64,000 nucleotides of DNA from Trogon surrucura. Taxonomy: Eukaryota; Chordata; Aves; Trogoniformes; Trogonidae. The stretch is taken from assembly GCA_020746105.1 (NCBI GenBank), contig CM036619.1:8780238-8844237 (forward strand). The letters are read 5' to 3'. Positions 60,908 through 64,000 of the stretch are shown piece after piece. Both the position numbers and the translations under genes were made by a program. Every line of letters begins with the position of its first letter. The first letter of the stretch is position 1. Below the pieces are notes generated by a model. The model made no database searches. It was not told the origin of the DNA and saw nothing but the letters and a program-made list of their open reading frames with translations.

Positions 60908-62899
60908 TTGAGCCTCTGCCTCACATTCCACTTCTTCCAGGCTCAGGATCAGTGCATCCCATCAGGTAGGAAATCAAGAAAGAGATCCAGGAGACCTGCT
61001 TGGTTAACCAGGGATCTGCTGGGCAGACTCAGGTGGAAAGGGAGGGTGTTTAAATTGTGGAAGGAAGGGCTGGCCACTTGGGCGGAGTACAGGGCAGCTG
61101 TCAGGGAGTGCAGGGAGGCAATCAGAAAAGCTAAGGCCTCCTTGGAGTTAAAACTTGCAAGGGAGGTCAAAGACAACAGAAAGGGCTTCTTCAAATACAT
61201 TGCTGACAAAACTAACACTAGAGGCAATGTAGGCCCTCTGTTGAATGAGGTGGGTGTCCTGGTGACAGAGGACAGAAAGAAGGCAGAGTTGCTGAATGCC
61301 TTCTTTGCCTCTGTCTACACTGCTGAAGACTGTCCTCAGGAGCCTCAGTCCCCTGAGGCCCCAGAGGAAGTCAAGATAAAGGAGGAGTTTGCCCTGGTTG
61401 ATGAGGACTGGGTTAAGGATCGGCCCGAACACTTAAACATCCATAAATCCATGGGCCCTGATGGGATGCACCCACGGGTGCTGAGGGAGCTGGCGGGACT
61501 CATTGCTAGGCCACTCTCCATCATCTTTGGTAAGTCATGGGTAACAGGTGAGGTGCCTGAGGACTGGAGGAGAGCGAATGTCACTCCAGTCTATAAGAAG
61601 GGCAGGAAGGATGACCCGAGTAACTACAGACCGGTCAGCCTCACCTCCATCCCTGGAAAGGTGATGGAACATCTTATCCTTGACACTGTCTCTAGGCATA
61701 CCAAGGATAAGAAGGTTATTAGGAGCAGTCAGCATGGCTTTGTCAAGGGGAAGTCATGTTTGACCAACCTGATAGCCTTTTATGAAGACATAACCAGGTG
61801 GATGGATGGTGGCCATGCAGTGGACGTGGTCTACCTGGACATCAGCAAGGCCTTTGACACCGTCTCCCACAGCATCCTCATAGGTAAACTGAGGAAGTGT
61901 GGTCTGGATGACCAAGTAGTGAGGTGGGTCGAGAACTGGTTGAAGGGAAGAAGCCAGAGGGTTGTGGTCAATGGGGCTGAGTCTGGCTGGATGCCTGTGT
62001 CTAGTGGGGTCCCTCAGGGGTCAGTGCTCGGGTCGGTGCTGTTTAATATATTCATCAATGATCTGGATGAGGGATTAGAGAATGTTGTCAGCAAGTTTGC
62101 TGATGATACGAAATTGAGAGGAGTGGTTGACACACCAGAAGGCTGTGCAGCCATTCAGAGAGACCTAGACAGGCTGGAGGGCTGGGCGGGGAGAAATCTT
62201 ATGAAGTTTAATAAGGGCAAGTGTAGAGTTTTGCACTTGGGAAAGAATAACCCCATGTACCAATATAGATTGGGGACTGCCCTGCTGGAGAACAGTGCAG
62301 GGGAAAGGGACCTGGGGGTTCTAGTGGACAGCAGGATGACCATGAGCCAGCAGTGTGCCCTCGTGGCCAAGAAGGCCAATGGCATCCTGGGGTGTATTAG
62401 AAGGGGAGGAGCAAGTAGGTCGAGAGAGGTCCTCCTGCCCCTCTACTCTGCCCTGGTGAGGCCACATCGGGAATATTGTGTCCAGTTCTGGGCCCCTCAG
62501 TTCAAGAAGGACAGGAAGCTGCTTGAGAGAGTCCAGCGCAGAGCCACAAAGATGGTGAAGGGAGGGGAGCATCTCCCTTATGAGGAAAGGCTGAAGGAGC
62601 TGGATCTCTTTAGCTTGGAGAAGAGGAGGCTGAGGGGTGACCTCATTAATGTTTATAAATATGTCAAGGGGGAGTGTCAGGAGGATGGAGCCAGGCTCTT
62701 TTCAGCGGCGTCCACTGACAAGACAAGGGGCAATGGGTGGAAGCTGGAACACAGGAGGTTCCAGAAAAATACGAGGAAAAACTTTTTTACTGTGAGGGTG
62801 ACCGAGCACTGGCACAGGCTGCCCAGGGAGGTTGTGGAATCTCCTTCTCTTGAGACATTCAAAACCCGCCTGGACGTGTTCCTGTGCGCTCTAGTGTAG
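60908..62899 (+). CDS. CR1 ORF2 fragment: reverse transcriptase, 663 codons open
   Basis: This is a LINE reverse transcriptase, which copies element RNA into DNA at a nicked genomic target. The ATG at 60908 and the first ten or so residues probably come partly from flanking DNA. A basic linker follows at residues 12-100. [12 protein letters not shown] is near residue 181, NYRPVSL at 239-245 and [13 protein letters not shown] around Asp311, the first catalytic aspartate. [11 protein letters not shown] comes next, then FADD at 397-400, the CR1 form of the YxDD box. The CR1 C-terminal region runs to the stop (LCALV). There is no internal stop or frameshift. A full CR1 ORF2 is about 900-1000 residues and begins with an APE-type endonuclease, absent here. 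It is a transposon protein fragment, not a host gene, and expression is not implied. Confidence 0.85.
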   Translation: MSLCLTFHFFQAQDQCIPSGRKSRKRSRRPAWLTRDLLGRLRWKGRVFKLWKEGLATWAEYRAAVRECREAIRKAKASLELKLAREVKDNRKGFFKYIADKTNTRGNVGPLLNEVGVLVTEDRKKAELLNAFFASVYTAEDCPQEPQSPEAPEEVKIKEEFALVDEDWVKDRPEHLNIHKSMGPDGMHPRVLRELAGLIARPLSIIFGKSWVTGEVPEDWRRANVTPVYKKGRKDDPSNYRPVSLTSIPGKVMEHLILDTVSRHTKDKKVIRSSQHGFVKGKSCLTNLIAFYEDITRWMDGGHAVDVVYLDISKAFDTVSHSILIGKLRKCGLDDQVVRWVENWLKGRSQRVVVNGAESGWMPVSSGVPQGSVLGSVLFNIFINDLDEGLENVVSKFADDTKLRGVVDTPEGCAAIQRDLDRLEGWAGRNLMKFNKGKCRVLHLGKNNPMYQYRLGTALLENSAGERDLGVLVDSRMTMSQQCALVAKKANGILGCIRRGGASRSREVLLPLYSALVRPHREYCVQFWAPQFKKDRKLLERVQRRATKMVKGGEHLPYEERLKELDLFSLEKRRLRGDLINVYKYVKGECQEDGARLFSAASTDKTRGNGWKLEHRRFQKNTRKNFFTVRVTEHWHRLPREVVESPSLETFKTRLDVFLCALV

Positions 62900-62993
62900 G
62901 TGATCCTGCTCTGGCAGGGGGGTTGGACTAGATGATCTTTGAGGTCCCTTCCAACCTTTAACATTCTCTGATTCTGTGATTCTGTGATTCCCA
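60928..62993 (+). mobile_element. CR1 LINE, 5'-truncated but with complete RT domain
   Basis: This is the longest CR1 copy in the window. CR1 homology starts in the linker between endonuclease and reverse transcriptase (…QAQDQCIP…) and runs to the 3' end, where the UTR closes with repeats of ATTCTGTG. The endonuclease half of ORF2, ORF1 and the 5' UTR are missing, so the copy cannot move by itself. It lies antisense to TG inside the large intron. The open frame and clean tail point to a recent insertion. Its tail (ATTCTGTG) and its sequence differ from the copies at 51 and 55 kb (ATTCTATG), so at least two CR1 subfamilies are present. Confidence 0.95.
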
Positions 62994-64000
62994 CAAGTTT
63001 CAGACAGCATACTGGCTTTGTTTGTCCTCTTAAAGAGGGTTATGAAAAGCAAACAAATAAATTTTGCAATAAAATTTAAAGTAATTAGCTTAAAAGATGA
63101 CAGACAACATAAATATTATTAAAATGCATAGCAAAGGGCTCCATAAACTACCACTGCACTGGAGGGTGTCAAGGTTTCTAAATAACACAAGCACAAAAGA
63201 AATCTTAAATAGGGCTAGATAGGAGAGGAAATTGTCATCAATTCAAAACCACTGCCTCAAAGCTGGTGAGTCTAAATTGTTTAAGTACTATTTCATCTAA
63301 TTTCAAATAAGACCTTATCATAGGTGATGGGTCACTATCAGTCTCCAAAGCAAGAGAAAAGCTGCTAGCTAATTTGAGAACGCATCTTTTTTGTGTGTGT
63401 GGCTGGATTTTTGGCACACTGTAGCTCGGCCCCATTTGAAGCCTTGTAAAAGTCACTTATCTGAGCCTATCAGTAGCCAAACAAAGCACTGCAAACATTC
63501 CTTCTGGAGCTGCCAGAGAAATAACGGCTCCCTGAGGATTAACTTTTTTTTTTGAATAAAAAGAAAGTGAGCCTGTGTTACCACAGCATAACGGCCTTCA
63601 TCTGTAACCTAGATCTTGGCTGGTTCTTTCAAATGCTTTTTTCATTAGGTTATCAGGAAAGGGAAAAAAACACATAGTTTGCATGGAACTTCACAGTATC
63701 AAGTGGTGCCACTAGGAACCCACTGTCACTCCCCTGAACTCGTTTGGAGAAAGCCTGTAAAAAAGGAATATGTCTCAAAAATCTCCCTTGGAGAGAGGTA
63801 TGGGGCAGTACAAGGAGCAGGGGACAAGCCCTGCTCCCTCGTAAGGAAAGAGCTGGAATAAGCATCTTTGTGTGCTTTGCTGCCCTAATCTGTGGAGCTA
63901 GGGGACAGGAGGGGCTACTGTCACCACAGCTTCTGGTCACTCAGCCTTTGAAAGCAAGGGACCAGGAGTTACCATGGTGTGTCACATAGCGGCCCGAAGT

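Larger units (their letters stand above)
48684..64000 (-). other. TG: Thyroglobulin upstream intron (partial, at least 15.3 kb)
   Basis: Everything right of 48683 reads as intron, because no further ChEL exon is recognisable on the minus strand. It contains CR1 copies at 51084-51907, 54625-55908, 57756-57960 and 60928-62993, an AT-rich tract at 56079-56165 and a perfect hairpin at 52201-52222. In mammals the gene SLA lies in a TG intron on the opposite strand. I looked for its SH3 and SH2 coding segments on the + strand and found none, so in this bird SLA would start further right, have only non-coding exons here, or be absent. Confidence 0.7.

Noticed and set aside
1..64000. CRISPR arrays, bacterial operons, rRNA or tRNA genes
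   Set aside because: No regularly spaced repeats, ribosome binding sites or cloverleaf sequences were found. The octamer repeats are CR1 tails.

Overview
The window looks like nuclear DNA from a bird. It is AT-rich with very little coding sequence. It carries about fifteen copies of the CR1 LINE, several ending in the ATTCTATG/ATTCTGTG octamer tail typical of avian CR1. It also has one RTE-class LINE that resembles the AviRTE elements known from a few bird lineages. Nothing in it looks bacterial, plasmid or organellar.

The only host gene I can support is thyroglobulin (TG), on the minus strand. Its last three coding exons lie at 48543-48683, 47593-47783 and 42547-42662. All three have usable splice sites and reading phases that join correctly. 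They encode the end of the cholinesterase-like (ChEL) domain and the C-terminal tail. A short 3' UTR follows, with an AATAAA poly(A) signal (42324-42329 on the complement). TG is therefore transcribed right to left: 48.7-64.0 kb is intron upstream of these exons, and 1-42.3 kb is DNA downstream of the gene.

Left part (1-42.3 kb): I see no host coding gene. It holds eleven CR1 pieces (near 0.2, 1.0-1.7, 14.2, 15.3, 16.8, 21.2, 25.6, 29.7, 36.0 and 37.4 kb, with the 15.3 and 16.8 kb copies forming an inverted pair), the RTE element at 30.26-31.34 kb, and scattered homopolymers and microsatellites.

Right part (42.3-64 kb): the TG 3' end. The intron before the last exon holds one small CR1 scrap and a 29-bp tandem duplication. 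The large upstream intron, at least 15.3 kb long here, holds four CR1 copies. Three are young-looking. Two of these are near-identical and inverted relative to each other (51.08-51.91 and 54.63-55.91 kb). The third (60.93-62.99 kb) keeps a 663-codon open frame covering the whole reverse transcriptase domain but has lost the endonuclease.

The most unusual item is the RTE-class copy. It is nearly intact over its retained C-terminal half, has a very short 3' UTR ending in a TGA-repeat tail, and is flanked by a plausible 10-bp target-site duplication. AviRTE-type elements are known to have moved horizontally between birds and filarial nematodes, so this copy also says something about the host lineage.
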